Below, piece after piece: positions 31,318-41,980 of a DNA stretch of 64,000 nucleotides. Below the pieces are notes generated by a model. The model searched no databases. It was not told the origin of the DNA and was given only the letters and a program-made list of their open reading frames with translations. The first letter of the stretch is position 1, and each line of letters starts with the position of its first letter. The stretch comes from Rhinopithecus roxellana (Eukaryota; Chordata; Mammalia; Primates; Cercopithecidae): positions 54,841,676 through 54,905,675 of the forward strand of contig NC_044554.1 in the NCBI RefSeq assembly GCF_007565055.1, in the 5' to 3' direction. The position numbers and the translations under genes were made by a program.

Positions 31318-31593
31318 ATCTTTGTTTTTATTGCATTTGCTTTTGGGTTCTTGGTCATGAAATCCTTGCCTAAAACCATGTCTAGAAGGATTTTTCCAAT
31401 CTTATCTTCTAGAATTTTTATAGTTTCAGGTCTTAGATTTAAGTCCTTAATCCATCTTGAGTTGATTTTTGTGTAAGGTGAGAGATGAGGATCCAGTTTC
31501 ATTCTCCTACATGTGGTTAGCCAATTATCCCAGCACCATTTGTTGAAAAGGGTATAGGACTACTAAGGTTATCTGTTTCAGATAGCTAAGTGA

Positions 31594-31983
31594 TGTGATT
31601 TGGATCTATGTCCCTGCCCAAATCTCATGTCAAATTGTAACCACCAGTGTTGAAGATGGGACCTGGTGGGAGTTTCTCAAGAATGGCTTAGCATTATACC
31701 GTTGGTGCTGTTATTGTGGTGTTGAATGAGTTCTCATGAGATCTGGTTGTTTAAAAATGTGTAGCGCCTCCCCACTCTCTTCCTCCTGCTCCAGCCATGG
31801 GAAGTGCCTCACTCCCCCTTTGCCTTCTGTCATCATCAGAAGCTTCCTGAGGCCTCCCCAGAAGCAGAAGCAAGTGTGCTTCCTGTACAGCCTGCAGAGC
31901 TGTGAGCCAATTAAACCTCTTTTCTTTATAGATTACCCAAGCTCATGTATTTCTTTATAGCAGTGCAAGGATGAACCAATAGA
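31594..31983 (+). mobile_element. MaLR LTR (MSTB/MLT1-like)
   Basis: tgatgtgatttggatctatgtccctgc at the start and gcagtgcaaggatgaaccaata at the end. A complete LTR inserted in the antisense L1M. Confidence 0.87.
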
Positions 31984-32062
31984 CTAAGTTTTGGCAGTTC
32001 ATGTTTTTCAAAGTTTGGTCTGGTGTCTTCTAGATTTTCAGATTTATAAGCATAACTTTCTT

Positions 32063-32357
32063 TTTCTTTTTTTATTGAGACAGAGTTTTATTCTTTCACA
32101 TAGGCTGGAGTGCGGTGACACAATCTTGGCTCACTGCAACCTCTACTTCCTGGGCTCATGGAATCCTCCTACCTAAACCTCCCAAGTAGCTGAGACTACA
32201 AGTGCATGCCACCGTGCCTGGCTAATTTTTGTGTTTTTGTAGAGATGAGATCTCACCATGTTGATCAGGCTGGTCTCAAACTCCTGGGCTGAAGTGATCA
32301 GCCCACCTCGGCCTCCCAAAGTGCTAGGATTACAGGCGTGAGCCAATGAGCCTGGTC
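32063..32357 (-). mobile_element. Alu
   Basis: Flanked by aagcataactttctt (32048-32062 and 32359-32373), a perfect target-site duplication. Confidence 0.95.
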
Positions 32358-32483
32358 AAGCATAACTTTCTTCATAGTATCCCTTATTATTCTTTTAATG
32401 GCTGCAGAATCTGTTGTGATAGCATGTTTCATTCCTGATTGCTTCATTTTATATATGTCAGTCTTAAGAGAAGTTTATCAACT

Positions 32484-32778
32484 TTTTTTTTTGAAACAGG
32501 GTCTCACTCTGTTGCCCAAGCTGGAGTACAGTGGTGAGATCATAATTTATTGCAACCTCAAACTCCTGGGCTCAAGCAATTCTCCCACCTCAGCCTCCCA
32601 AGTAGCTGGGACTACAGGCATGCACCACTATGCCTGGCGATTTTTTCACAATTTTTTGTAGACATGGAGTCTCCCTAGGTTTCCTAGACTGGTATCAAAT
32701 CCCTGGGCTCAAGATATCCTACCACTTCATCTTCCCAAAGTATTGAAATTATAGGCGTGAACCACTTCACCTGGCCAA
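32484..32778 (-). mobile_element. Alu
   Basis: Minus-strand Alu, moderately diverged. Confidence 0.92.
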
Positions 32779-32807
32779 TCTTACTCATTTTTCAAACAAC
32801 TGGGTTT

Positions 32808-32965
32808 GTGCACCTGTAGTCCCACCTACTCAGGAGGATGAGATGGGAGGATTGCTTGAGGTCAGGAGTTCCTGGCTGCAGTGAGCTATGGTTGTGCCAT
32901 TGCACTTCAGATTAGGTGACAGGGCAAAACCTTATCCCTAAAAAAAAAAATTAAAAATAAAAATA
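32808..32965 (+). mobile_element. Alu right-arm fragment
   Basis: 5'-truncated Alu (gtgcacctgtagtccc start) with an A-rich tail. Confidence 0.88.
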
Positions 32966-33214
32966 AAAGAACTGGATTTTTTCATTAAATTTTTCTGTTT
33001 TCCTGTTTTTAATTTCATTCATTCATTTCTACTTATATCTATATTTCTTTCCTTCTGCTTGCTTTGGGTTTATTTTGCTAGTATTTTCCTCTAGGTAGGA
33101 ACTTAGATTACTGATCTGAGATCTCTTTTCTGATATGAGCATGTCAGCACTATAAATTTCCTTCTTAGAACTGCCTTAGCTGCATCTCACAATGGTTTGT
33201 CTTTTTAAAAATAT

Positions 33215-34003
33215 TTATTTTTTCATGTGTCTGTTGGCTGTATGAATATCTTCTTTTGAGAAATGTCTGTTCATATCCTTTCCCCACTTTTTGATGGGGT
33301 TGTTTGTTTTTTTCTCATATATTTGTTTGAGTTCTTTGTAGATTCTGGATATTAGCCCTTTGTCAGATGAGTAGGTTGCAAAAATTTTCTCCCATTCTGT
33401 AGGTTGCCTGTTCACTCTGATGGTAGTTTCTTTTGCTGTGCAAAAGCTCTTTAGTTTAATGAGATCCCATTTGTCAATTTTGGCTTTTGCTGCCGTTGCT
33501 TTTGGTGTTTTAGACATGAAGTCCTTGCCCATGCCTATGTCCTGAATGGTACTACCTAGATTTTCTTCTAGGGTTTTTATGGTATTAGGTCTAACATTTA
33601 AGTCTCTAATCCATCTTGAATTAATCTTCGTATAAGGGGTAAGGAAAGGATCCAGTTTCAGCTTTCTACTTATGGCTAGCCAATTTTCCCAGCACCATTT
33701 ATTAAATAGGGAATCCTTTCCCCATTTCTTGTTTCTCTCAGGTTTGTCAAAGATCAGATGGCTGTAGATGTGCGGTATTATTTCTGAGGACTCTGTTCTG
33801 TTCCATTGGTCTATATCTCTGTTTTGGTACCAGTACCATGCTGTTTTGGTTACTGTAGCCTTGTAGTATAGTTTGAAGTCAGGTAGCGTGACGCCTCCAG
33901 CTTTGTCCTTTTGACTTAGGATTGTCTTGGCAATGCGGGCTCTTTTTTGGTTCCATATGAACTTTAAAGCAGTGTTTTCCAATTCTGTGAAGAAAGTCAT
34001 CAC
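33215..34003 (-). pseudogene. L1 ORF2 C-terminal part, inverted segment
   Basis: Open for 262 codons on the minus strand with L1-typical blocks (LENTALKFIWNQKRARIAK, WYWYQNRDIDQWNR, GMGKDFMSKTPKA). It covers the region after the RT domain, without endonuclease or RT. It cannot be functional. Confidence 0.92.
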
Positions 34004-34862
34004 TGGCCATCAGAGAAATGCAAATCAAAACCACAATGAGATACCATCTCACACCAGTTAGAATGGCAATCATTAAGAAGTCAGGAAACAACAGGTGTTG
34101 GAGAGGATGTGGAGAAATAGGAACACTTTTACACTGTTGGTGGGATTGTAAACTAGTTCAACCATTATGGAAAACAGTATGGCAATTCCTCAAGGATCTA
34201 GAACTAGATGTACCATATGACCCAGCCATCCCACTACTGGGTATATACCCAAAGGATTATAAATTAGTCTACTACAAAGACACATGTACACGTATGTTTA
34301 TTGCGGCACTATTCACAATAGCAAAGACTTGGAATCAACCCAAATGTCCATCTGTGACAGACTGGATTAAGAAAATGTGGCACATATACACCATGGAATA
34401 CTATGCAGCCATAAAAAAGGATGAGTTTGCGTCCTTTGTAGGGACATGGATGCAGCTGGAAACCATCATTCTTAGCAAACTATCACAAGAAGAGAAAACC
34501 AAACACCGCATGTTCTCACTCATAGGTGGGAACTGAACAATGAGATCACTTGGACTCGGGAAGGGGAACATCACACACTGGGGTCTATCATGGGGAGGGG
34601 GGAGGGGGGAGGAGGGAGGGATTGCATTGGGGAGTTATACATGATAAAATGATGAATTGATGGGTGCTGAGAGTTGTGGGTCAGCACAACAATGGCATAA
34701 GTATACATAGTAACAACCGACGTATGCACATGTACCCTAGAACTTAAGTCTATAGTCAAAAATATTGTTGGGGAATATGAATTCCAGTGGTTTTATTAAT
34801 TGCCATATTGAGAAACCCAAAACAGAATAAATCAAATTAAAAAAAAAAAAAAAAAAAAAAAA
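33222..34862. mobile_element. Young primate L1 with 5' inversion (twin priming)
   Basis: 33222-34000 is L1 ORF2 in minus sense, while 33997-34836 continues ORF2 to its stop and the 3' UTR in plus sense, with poly(A) at 34837-34862. The two parts meet in consensus at almost the same base: the minus part ends at acatgaaaaaat and the plus part begins tcatcactggccatcag. Only a few bases are lost. Divergence is low compared with neighbouring L1s, so it is of L1P age. The 3' UTR keeps the G-rich tract at 34592-34620. Confidence 0.92.
33997..34536 (+). pseudogene. L1 ORF2 C-terminus with Cys motif
   Basis: The plus-strand ORF from 34018 carries the cysteine-rich end of ORF2 (CWRGCGEIGTLLHCWWDC) and the final MEYYAAIKKDEF block, ending at the natural stop near 34536. 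The zinc-knuckle-like Cys/His spacing is intact. Confidence 0.92.
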
Positions 34863-34944
34863 ATATATATAATTATTTATTTAATTTTAAAATTAATTTT
34901 AAAATAAAAATTATTAAATTTTCAGCCATTAGTTCTTCAAAAAA

Positions 34945-35190
34945 TTTTTTTGAGATAGTTTCACTCTATCTCTCAGGCTGAAGTGCCGTGGTGCGATCTC
35001 AGCTTACTGCAACCTCTGCCTCCTGCTAGCATGCCTCACCACGCTCGGCTAATTTTGTACGTTTTTTGTTGTAGAGACGAGTTCCCACTATATTGCCCAG
35101 GCTGGTCTCAAACTCCCAGGCTCACGCAGTCCTCCTGCCTCATCCTCTCAAAATGCTGGGATTACAGGCACAAGCCACTGTGCCCAGCCA
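34945..35190 (-). mobile_element. Alu with internal deletion
   Basis: About 45 bp of the right arm is missing (ctcctgctagcatgcctc joins distant parts). Confidence 0.88.
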
Positions 35191-35306
35191 AGCATCTCAG
35201 GAGTTTTGACATGTTGTATTTTTATTTTCATTCAGTCTATGTATTTTTTAATATAATCTTTGAGACTTTCTCTTTTACTCATGGAGTTATTTAAAAGTAT
35301 GTGTGG

Positions 35307-35456
35307 CTGGGATTACAGTGGCTCACACCTGTAATCCCAGCATTTTGGGAGGCCAAGGTGGGGGGATCACTTGAGCCCAGGAGTTTGAGACCAGCTTGGG
35401 CAGCGTAGAGAGAGTGCAACTCTACAAATACATATATATATATATATTAAAAATTA
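35307..35456 (+). mobile_element. Alu left-arm fragment with (AT)n tail
   Basis: Older Alu piece ending in acatatatatatatatatt, directly 5' of the AluYR at 35457. Confidence 0.85.
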
Positions 35457-35756
35457 GGGCCGGGCGCGGTGGCTCAAGCCTATAATCCCAGCACTTTGGG
35501 AGGCCGAGACGGGCGGATCACGAGGTCAGGAGATCGAGACCATCCTGGCTAACACGGTGAAACCCCGTCTCTACTAAAAAAATACAAAAAACTAGCCGGG
35601 CGAGGTGGCGGGCGCCTGTAGTCCCAGCTACTCGGGAGGCTGAGGCAGGAGAATGGCGTAAACCCGGGAGGCGGAGCTTGCAGTGAGCTGAGATCTGGCC
35701 ACTGCACTCCAGTCCGGGCGACAGAGCGAGACTCCGCCTCAAAAAAAAAAAAAAAA
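35457..35756 (+). mobile_element. AluYR copy 1
   Basis: Full cercopithecoid-type AluYR. Diagnostic positions: ggcgcggtgg, aacacggtg, tagccgggcg, gatctggcc, ccagtccgg, ccgcctc. The flank aaaattag lies on both sides. It is the left partner of the recombination that made the duplication. Confidence 0.93.
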
Positions 35757-36529
35757 TTAGGCAGGCAGGCTGGGCGTGGTGGCTCACGCCTGTAATCCCA
35801 GCACTTTGGGAGGTCAAGGTGGGCAGATCATGGCTGGACAACTTCTTAGCCCTCAGCTTGTGCTAGACCTACTGGTTATACTTCCATTGATATCTTGGTG
35901 CTCTTTTTCTCCAAGCCTCAGAGGCACACACACTCCAAGGAAACAGCATTCATTATTTAACATCTCCATCTAAAGAACAAAATGGAGACACTTGCCTTAC
36001 AGTTGCATAATTACAGCAAATACATCAGCAAATCTGTCTCCACCATTGAAGTATATGAAGTTGAAGTAGATGAAGATCCAATAGCTTTGCATCTCTTCTC
36101 CACTCCCACCCTCGATGTACTACCATCTTCCTGCTAGGACTACAGGGACAGATCTGGCAGCTTGCCCTCTTGCTCTCAGATTCTCATCGTCACACAAAGC
36201 CAGAGAGGTCCTTTTGAAACATACCCAGATCACCTCACTGTTCTGCTCAAACTTCCCAACGGCTTTCCTTCTCACTTAGTAAAATCTAAACTTTAAAATA
36301 CCATTCTGTAGCCAGAAAAAAAAGGCATTCTTTCTTACCAAGCACCCCCACTATACAAGCTTCTGCTGAAATCTTTTAAGAGGCAAACTGTTTAAAGAAA
36401 ATATTTTTTTAACATGTGGTTTTCTATTTTTTTACTAAATTTTTTTTTTTTTAAGAGCCAGCCGTCTGACTCTGTTGCCCAGGCTGGACTTGGACTGCAG
36501 TGGTGCAATCAACATGTGGTTTATGGCTG

Positions 36530-36655
36530 GGTATGGTGGCTCACGCCTGTAATCCCAGCACTTTGGGAGGCTGAGGTGGGTGGATCACCTGGGTCAGGAG
36601 TTCGAGACCAGGCTAGCCAACATGATGAAACCTGGTCTCTATAAAAATATAAAAA
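36530..36655 (+). mobile_element. Older Alu left arm (unit A)
   Basis: The left half of an older Alu whose A-rich middle was the target of the AluYR. The matching right half survives only after copy 3 at 38168. Confidence 0.9.
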
Positions 36656-36656
36656 A

Positions 36657-36959
36657 TGGCCGGGCGCCGTGGCTCAAGCCTGTAATCCCAGCACTTTGGG
36701 AGGCCGAGACGGGCGGATCACGAGGTCAGGAGATCGAGACCATCCTGGCTAACACTGTGAAACCCCGTCTCTACTAAAAATACAAAAAACTAGCCAGGCG
36801 AGGTGGCGGGCGCCTGTAGTCCCAGCTACTCGGGAGGCTGAGGCAGGAGAATGGCGTAAACCCGGGAGGTGGAGCTTGCAGTGAGCTGAGATCTGGCCAC
36901 TGCACTCCAGTCCGGGCGACAGAGCGAGACTCCGCCTCAAAAAAAAAAAAAAAAAAAAA
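36657..36959 (+). mobile_element. AluYR copy 2, recombinant
   Basis: The 5' part matches copy 3 (ggcgccgtgg, aacactgtg, tagccaggcg) and the 3' part matches copy 1 (gatctggcc, ccagtccgg, ccgcctc, then taggcaggcagg as 3' flank). The crossover lies between about 36795 and 36890. Confidence 0.94.
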
Positions 36960-37732
36960 ATAGGCAGGCAGGCTGGGCGTGGTGGCTCACGCCTGTAATC
37001 CCAGCACTTTGGGAGGTCAAGGTGGGCAGATCATGGCTGGACAACTTCTTAGCCCTCAGCTTGTGCTAGACCTACTGGTTATACTTCCATTGATATCTTG
37101 GTGCTCTTTTTCTCCAAGCCTCAGAGGCACACACACTCCAAGGAAACAGCATTCATTATTTAACATCTCCATCTAAAGAACAAAATGGAGACACTTGCCT
37201 TACAGTTGCATAATTACAGCAAATACATCAGCAAATCTGTCTCCACCATTGAAGTATATGAAGTTGAAGTAGATGAAGATCCAATAGCTTTGCATCTCTT
37301 CTCCACTCCCACCCTCGATGTACTACCATCTTCCTGCTAGGACTACAGGGACAGATCTGGCAGCTTGCCCTCTTGCTCTCAGATTCTCATCTTCACACAA
37401 AGCCAGAGAGGTCCTTTTGAAACATACCCAGATCACCTCACTGTTCTGCTCAAACTTCCCAACGGCTTTCCTTCTCACTTAGTAAAATCTAAACTTTAAA
37501 ATACCATTCTGTAGCCAGAAAAAAAAGGCATTCTTTCTTACCAAGCACCCCCACTATACAAGCTTCTGCTGAAATCTTTTAAGAGGCAAACTGTTTAAAG
37601 AAAATATTTTTTTAACATGTGGTTTTCTATTTTTTTACTAAATTTTTTTTTTTTTTTTAAGAGCCAGCCGTCTGACTCTATTGCCCAGGCTGGACTTGGA
37701 CTGCAGTGGTGCAATCAACATGTGGTTTATGG

Positions 37733-37861
37733 CTGGGTATGGTGGCTCACGCCTGTAATCCCAGCACTTTGGGAGGCTGAGGTGGGTGGATCACCTGGGT
37801 CAGGAGTTCGAGACCAGGCTAGCCAACATGATGAAACCTGGTCTCTATAAAAATATAAAAA
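37733..37861 (+). mobile_element. Older Alu left arm (unit B)
   Basis: Same as at 36530. It is continuous in consensus with the right half at 38168. Confidence 0.9.
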
Positions 37862-37862
37862 A

Positions 37863-38165
37863 TGGCCGGGCGCCGTGGCTCAAGCCTGTAATCCCAGCAC
37901 TTTGGGAGGCCGAGACGGGCAGATCACGAGGTCAGGAGATTGAGACCATCCTGGCTAACACTGTGAAACCCTGTCTCTACTAAAAATACAAAAAACTAGC
38001 CAGGCGAGGTGGCGGGCGCCTGTAGTCCCAGCTACTCGGGAGGCTGAGGCAGGAGAATGGCGTAAACCTGGGAGGCGGAGCTTGCCGTGAGCTGAGATCC
38101 GGCCACTGCACTCTAGCCCGGGCGACAGAGCGAGACTCCGTCTCAAAAAAAAAAAAAAAAAAAAA
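37863..38165 (+). mobile_element. AluYR copy 3
   Basis: The right partner, with gatccggcc, ctctagccc and ccgtctc in its 3' half. Its 3' flank continues the older Alu, so its original insertion site is intact here. Confidence 0.93.
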
Positions 38166-38167
38166 AT

Positions 38168-38345
38168 TAGCCGGGCATGATGCTGGATGCCTGTAATCCC
38201 AGCTACTCAGGAGGCTAAGGTGGGAGAATCGCTTGAACCCGGGAGGCAGAGGTTGCAGTGAGCTGAGATTGCACCATTGCACTCCAGCCTGGGCAACAAG
38301 AGTAAAACTCCATCTCAAAAAAAAAAAAAAAAAAAAAAAAAACCG
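38168..38345 (+). mobile_element. Older Alu right half
   Basis: attagccgggcatgatgctgg to an A26 tail. Right half of the Alu starting at 37733. Confidence 0.93.
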
Positions 38346-38393
38346 GAAAGAAAAGAAAACAAGAAATGCAAAAACCTGAAAAGACACCTCAAA

Positions 38394-38709
38394 AGGCCAG
38401 TCTTAGGTTCTAAAATAGTGATGTTGTCTGCAAGAGTAATTGGGGAAGTTGCAAATCTTACGGCCTCCAGAATAATGGCTGGTAAGTATTTAGAATTCGA
38501 GCCCTTATCATTAACTTGGTAGTCTTTCATTAGTTTTACAGGAACGGTTTAGTTTTTGGTAAGGGCTAATGTTATTTAAATTTCTCTGAAAGTTAGCTTG
38601 ACCCACGCCCAGGAATGAGCAAAGACAGCCAGCCTGTGAGGCTAGAAGCAAGATGGAATCAGCCATGTCCGATTTCTCTCACTGTTGTAATTTTGGAAGG
38701 GCAGTTTCA
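38394..38709 (-). mobile_element. ERV1-type LTR fragment
   Basis: Same LTR group as 20578 and 59237, inverted. It holds ttaggttctaaaatagtgatg to gggcagtttca (TG end at 38708-38709). The polyadenylation half is missing. Confidence 0.72.
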
Positions 38710-39436
38710 AAGGGTCCTCAAGCTCTGAAAATATAACTCAAGTTGATTTTGAGCCAGTTGTTTTATAATGTCAAATTACAGGCTAATAGGTAGAGAATGG
38801 GTAAGGTAAAGCAATCTCCTTTTCTGTTTGCATCCAAGTTCTGTCTCCCTCCTATAAGGAAAATTGTGATCCCATTGGGCCCACACCAATAATTCATGAT
38901 AATCTTCCTAACTCAAGATCTTTAACTCAATGGCATCTGCGACATCCTTTTGCACTGTAAGGTTACACTCAGAGTTTCTGGGGTTAGTATGTAGATATTG
39001 TAGGGATGAAAAGGTATAACACATTTTCTTCACTCATTTCAAGGTTCTGTAGTGTTCTTTCTCTTGGCCAGTTCCCCTTTGCCCATTTCTTTTCCCCTCC
39101 CCCTTCATCTACTCCCTTCTACCTTCTTATCAACTTTACACTCTTTGCCCACTCTTTGTTCTCAAAATAAAAGTTCCCTTCCCTACTTTTCTTTCATAGT
39201 AGCCCTCAGGAAGAACCTAATTCTTTAACATAAAAAAATAGATTGACTTTTCTCCAGGGCAGGGAGAATTCAACCAATTTCTATAATCCACCCAAAGAGA
39301 AAGTGAGGCTTCCTTTCCATCCTGGAAAACAGTCTTTTCCTCTTCTCCTTGCTTCCTCCACGTGGACTCGAAGATTCTGAAACAAAAAAAGCAATGTTTT
39401 TCATACTTAAACAAACCAACAGAACAACGTGAAGTG
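38710..39436. other. Mostly unassigned sequence
   Basis: Some text around 38900-38990 (taactcaatggcatctgcgacatcc, aaggttacactcagagtttctgggg) resembles old MaLR-type repeats. No gene seen. Confidence 0.45.
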
Positions 39437-39633
39437 TAATTGTAACCGCCCAACGGGTTCACCTTGCCTGCTTCCTAGACAGAGCCGATTTGTCAAGGCA
39501 GGTGAATTGCTATAGAGAAAGAGTAATTCACACAGAGCTGGTTGTGTGGGCGACTGAAGTTTTATTATTCAAATCAATCTCCCTGAGAATTTGGGAACAG
39601 AAGTGTTTTGTTTTCTTTTGTTTTGTTTTATTT

Positions 39634-39914
39634 TTGAGTTTCACTCTTGTTGCCCAGCCTGGAGTGCAATGGCACAATCTTGACTCACTGCAACCTCCGC
39701 CTCCCTGGTTCAAGAGATTCTCCTGCCTCAGCCTCCTGAGTAGCTGGGATTACAGGCATGCGCCACCATGCCCAGCTAATTTTATATTTTTAGTAGCAAC
39801 GGGGTTTCTCCACAGTTGGTCAGGCTGGTCTCAAACTCCTGACCTCAGGAGATCCACCCACTTCAGCCTCCCAAAGTGCTGGAATTACAGGCATGAGCCA
39901 CTGTGCCCAGCAGA
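39634..39914 (-). mobile_element. Alu in LTR
   Basis: Minus-strand Alu; aacagaag / gaggacaggag flanks. Confidence 0.93.
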
Positions 39915-39937
39915 GGACAGGAGTTTTTAATGGTAAT

Positions 39938-39961
39938 TTGGTGGGTGGGTGGGTGGGGGGC
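39938..39961 (+). repeat. (GGGT)n G-rich run
   Basis: ggtgggtgggtgggtggggg; four G-runs with short loops, able in principle to form a quadruplex. Confidence 0.85.
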
Positions 39962-41074
39962 AGCGAATCCGAGGTTCTGATTAGTCAGGTTCGAGTTGAA
40001 ATCATAGGAGTTGAAGCTGTCCTCTTGCACTGAGTCAGTTCCTGGGAGGGGGCCACAAGACCAGATGAGTGGGTTATCTGTGTGGGTGGTGCCTGCTGAT
40101 CCACCAAGTGCAGGGGCTGCAAAATATCTGAAGTGCTGATCTTAGGTTCTACAGTAGTGATGTTATCCCCAGGAGCAATGTGGGGAGGTTTAGAATCTGG
40201 CAGCCTCCAGCTGCACGACTCCTAAATCATAATTTCTTATCTTGTGGCTAATTTGTTAGTTCTGCAAAGGCAGTCTAGTCCCCAGACAAGAAGGGGGTTT
40301 GTTTTAGGAAACGGCTGTTATCATTTTTGTTTCAAAGCTAGACCATAAACTAAATTCTTCCCAAAGTTAGTTTGGCCTACCCCCAAGAATGGACAAGGAC
40401 AGCTTGGAGGTTAGGGGCAGGATGGAGTCAGTTAGGTCAGATTTCTTTCACTGTAATCATTGTCTCAGTTATAATTTTTTCAAAGGCAGTTTCATAATCT
40501 TGCAAACTCAAGCAGGAGGAAGCATAATGAAAGAGTTTTTTGGTGACTTTTGAGTCATGTTAAACATGGTCATTTTGAGGGAAGAGAGAGGAAGGAACTG
40601 GTTAGACAAATAGTTAGGGCAAGTCCCCTGGTAGAAGTCCTTTTATCAAAAGAGCAACCTGGAAGAAATCAAGCTGTAAGTGCAGATAAGGAAGCAAGAT
40701 CCAACACCTTTATCTCTTGTGCAGCCAGCTAGCTCCAGTTATATGCGGTGGGGTTCAGTGAGCACATTCCTTTCCTTTTTGGGCACACTCAGATAAGGGA
40801 ACTTGCACAAGGGGGCTTTCCTAAGACAGGCCTGCAGCTGTATAGATGATAAAAATGTTACATAGAACCAGACACGTCCGTGGTGGAAAATTCCATCTCC
40901 TGACATGTGCGCAGTAAGGGACATGAAAGAATATGAAGTAACTCAGGCTTAGGACCCACATGCACACTAGAGGGATGGGGTGGAACTAACAAGAATTCAT
41001 GTCTTATTCAACTAGACACCCAGCCGTAACTAGTTTTTTGTACCCTATGCAGATGAAACACCCTGCCCCATTAA

Positions 41075-41418
41075 CTTGTTTATTTTTATTTATTTATTTA
41101 TTTTTTGAGATGGAGTCTTGCTCTGTCACCCAGGCTGCAGTGCAGTGGCGCAATCTCGGCTCACTGCAAGCTCTCCCCACTGGGTTCACACCATTCTCCT
41201 GCCTCAGCCTGCTGGGTAGCTGGGACTACAGGCACCCGCCACCACACCCGGCTGATTTTTTGTTGTTGTTGCTGTTATTGTTGTTGTTTTGGTATTTTTT
41301 AGTAGAGATGGGGTTTCACCATGTTAGCCAGGATGGTCTTGATCTCCTGACCTCGTGATCCACCCGCCTTGGTCTCCCAAAGTGCTGGGATTACAGGCGT
41401 GAGCCACCGTGCACAGCT
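41075..41418 (-). mobile_element. AluY-like Alu with TTG repeat
   Basis: Minus-strand Alu. The middle A-rich linker has become a ttgttgttgttgctgttattg tract near 41261-41290, making it about 330 bp. Confidence 0.93.
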
Positions 41419-41436
41419 GACTTAATTTTTTAAAAA

Positions 41437-41733
41437 TTATTTTATTTGAGAGATGGAGTCTTTCTCTGTCACCCAGCCTAGAGTGCAATAGTGCAATCTC
41501 AGCTCACTGCAACCTCCATCTCCCAGGTTCAAGTGATTTTCCTGCCTTAGCTTCCCAGGTGCTGGGACTACAGGCATGCACCACCATGCCCAGCTAATTT
41601 TTCTGTTTTTTAGTAGAGATGGGGTTTCATTATATTTTGGCCATGCTGTTCTCAAACTCCTGGCCTCAGGTGATCCATCTGCCTCCACCTCCCAAAGTGC
41701 TGGGATTATAGGTGTGAGCCACAGTGTCTGGCC
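41437..41733 (-). mobile_element. Alu
   Basis: Minus-strand Alu. The outer flanks ccattaacttgtttat (41068) and ccaattagcttgtttat (41735) look like the original target duplication around the Alu pair. Confidence 0.93.
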
Positions 41734-41980
41734 CCAATTAGCTTGTTTATAACAGCATTTACATTCAACTGTGAAACAACAACCCTCTTGGGTCCCCTCT
41801 CTGCTGTGGAGAGCTTTCCTCTTTCACTTATTAAACTTTTGCTCCAACCTCACCCTTGGTGTCCATGCTTTTTAATTTTCTTGGTCATGAGACAAAGAAT
41901 TCTGGGTAGTACATCAAGCAACGAGACTGTTCCAGTAACCCCAGACTGATTCAATTTAGATTAAGGAAATTCTGCCATTG

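Larger units (their letters stand above)
30080..31559 (-). mobile_element. 5'-truncated primate L1 with 15 bp target duplication
   Basis: It starts with its poly(A) as T11 at 30079-30090, followed by the inverted 3' UTR and ORF2 C-terminus (a mirror of lhcWWecklvq-type text, badly decayed). It is bounded by ctactaaggttatct at 30065-30079 and 31560-31574. Inserted in the minus-strand L1M and itself hit by an Alu at 31020. Confidence 0.92.
29215..35306 (-). mobile_element. Old L1 (L1M-type), minus strand, interrupted
   Basis: Antisense L1 ORF2 is followed through 29215-30064, 31575-31593, 31984-32062, 32358-32483, 32779-32807, 32969-33221, 34863-34944 and 35191-35306. The RT active-site region near 29331-29342 reads F-V-D-N on the minus strand instead of FADD. 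Later insertions are a truncated L1, a MaLR LTR, a twin-primed L1 and several Alus. Confidence 0.8.
35757..36959 (+). repeat. 1.2 kb tandem duplication, unit A
   Basis: It contains a short Alu start (35769-35832), about 580 bp of otherwise unassigned sequence, a T-run, an older Alu left arm (36530-36655) and AluYR copy 2. Unit B repeats it at an offset of 1203 bp. Confidence 0.97.
36960..38165 (+). repeat. 1.2 kb tandem duplication, unit B
   Basis: Nearly identical to unit A. Differences seen by eye are ctcatcttcac for ctcatcgtcac, gactctattgcc for gactctgttgcc, a T-run longer by three, and Alu changes. Ends in AluYR copy 3. Confidence 0.97.
39441..40494 (-). mobile_element. ERV1-type solo LTR with TAAT duplication
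   Basis: The plus strand starts tgtaaccgcccaac and ends caaaggcagtttca, the inverse of a TG...CA LTR, flanked by TAAT at 39437-39440 and 40495-40498. It has an Alu inside. Same family as the LTR at 20813. Confidence 0.88.
40530..41980 (+). mobile_element. ERV1-type LTR, family not named
   Basis: About 0.7 kb of LTR-like sequence with two Alus inside. The 3' part resembles an LTR end with polyadenylation region (gagagctttcctctttcacttattaaacttttgctcc, 41808-41844) and U5 text (cttggtcatgagacaaagaattctgggtag). Edges approximate. Confidence 0.6.

Noticed and set aside
33215..34536. Divergent gene pair (262 and 172 codons)
   Set aside because: Both frames are L1 ORF2 C-terminal pieces produced by one twin-primed insertion.
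38277..38522. 81-codon frame with a Lys-rich centre
   Set aside because: The lysines are translated Alu poly(A). The rest is LTR sequence.
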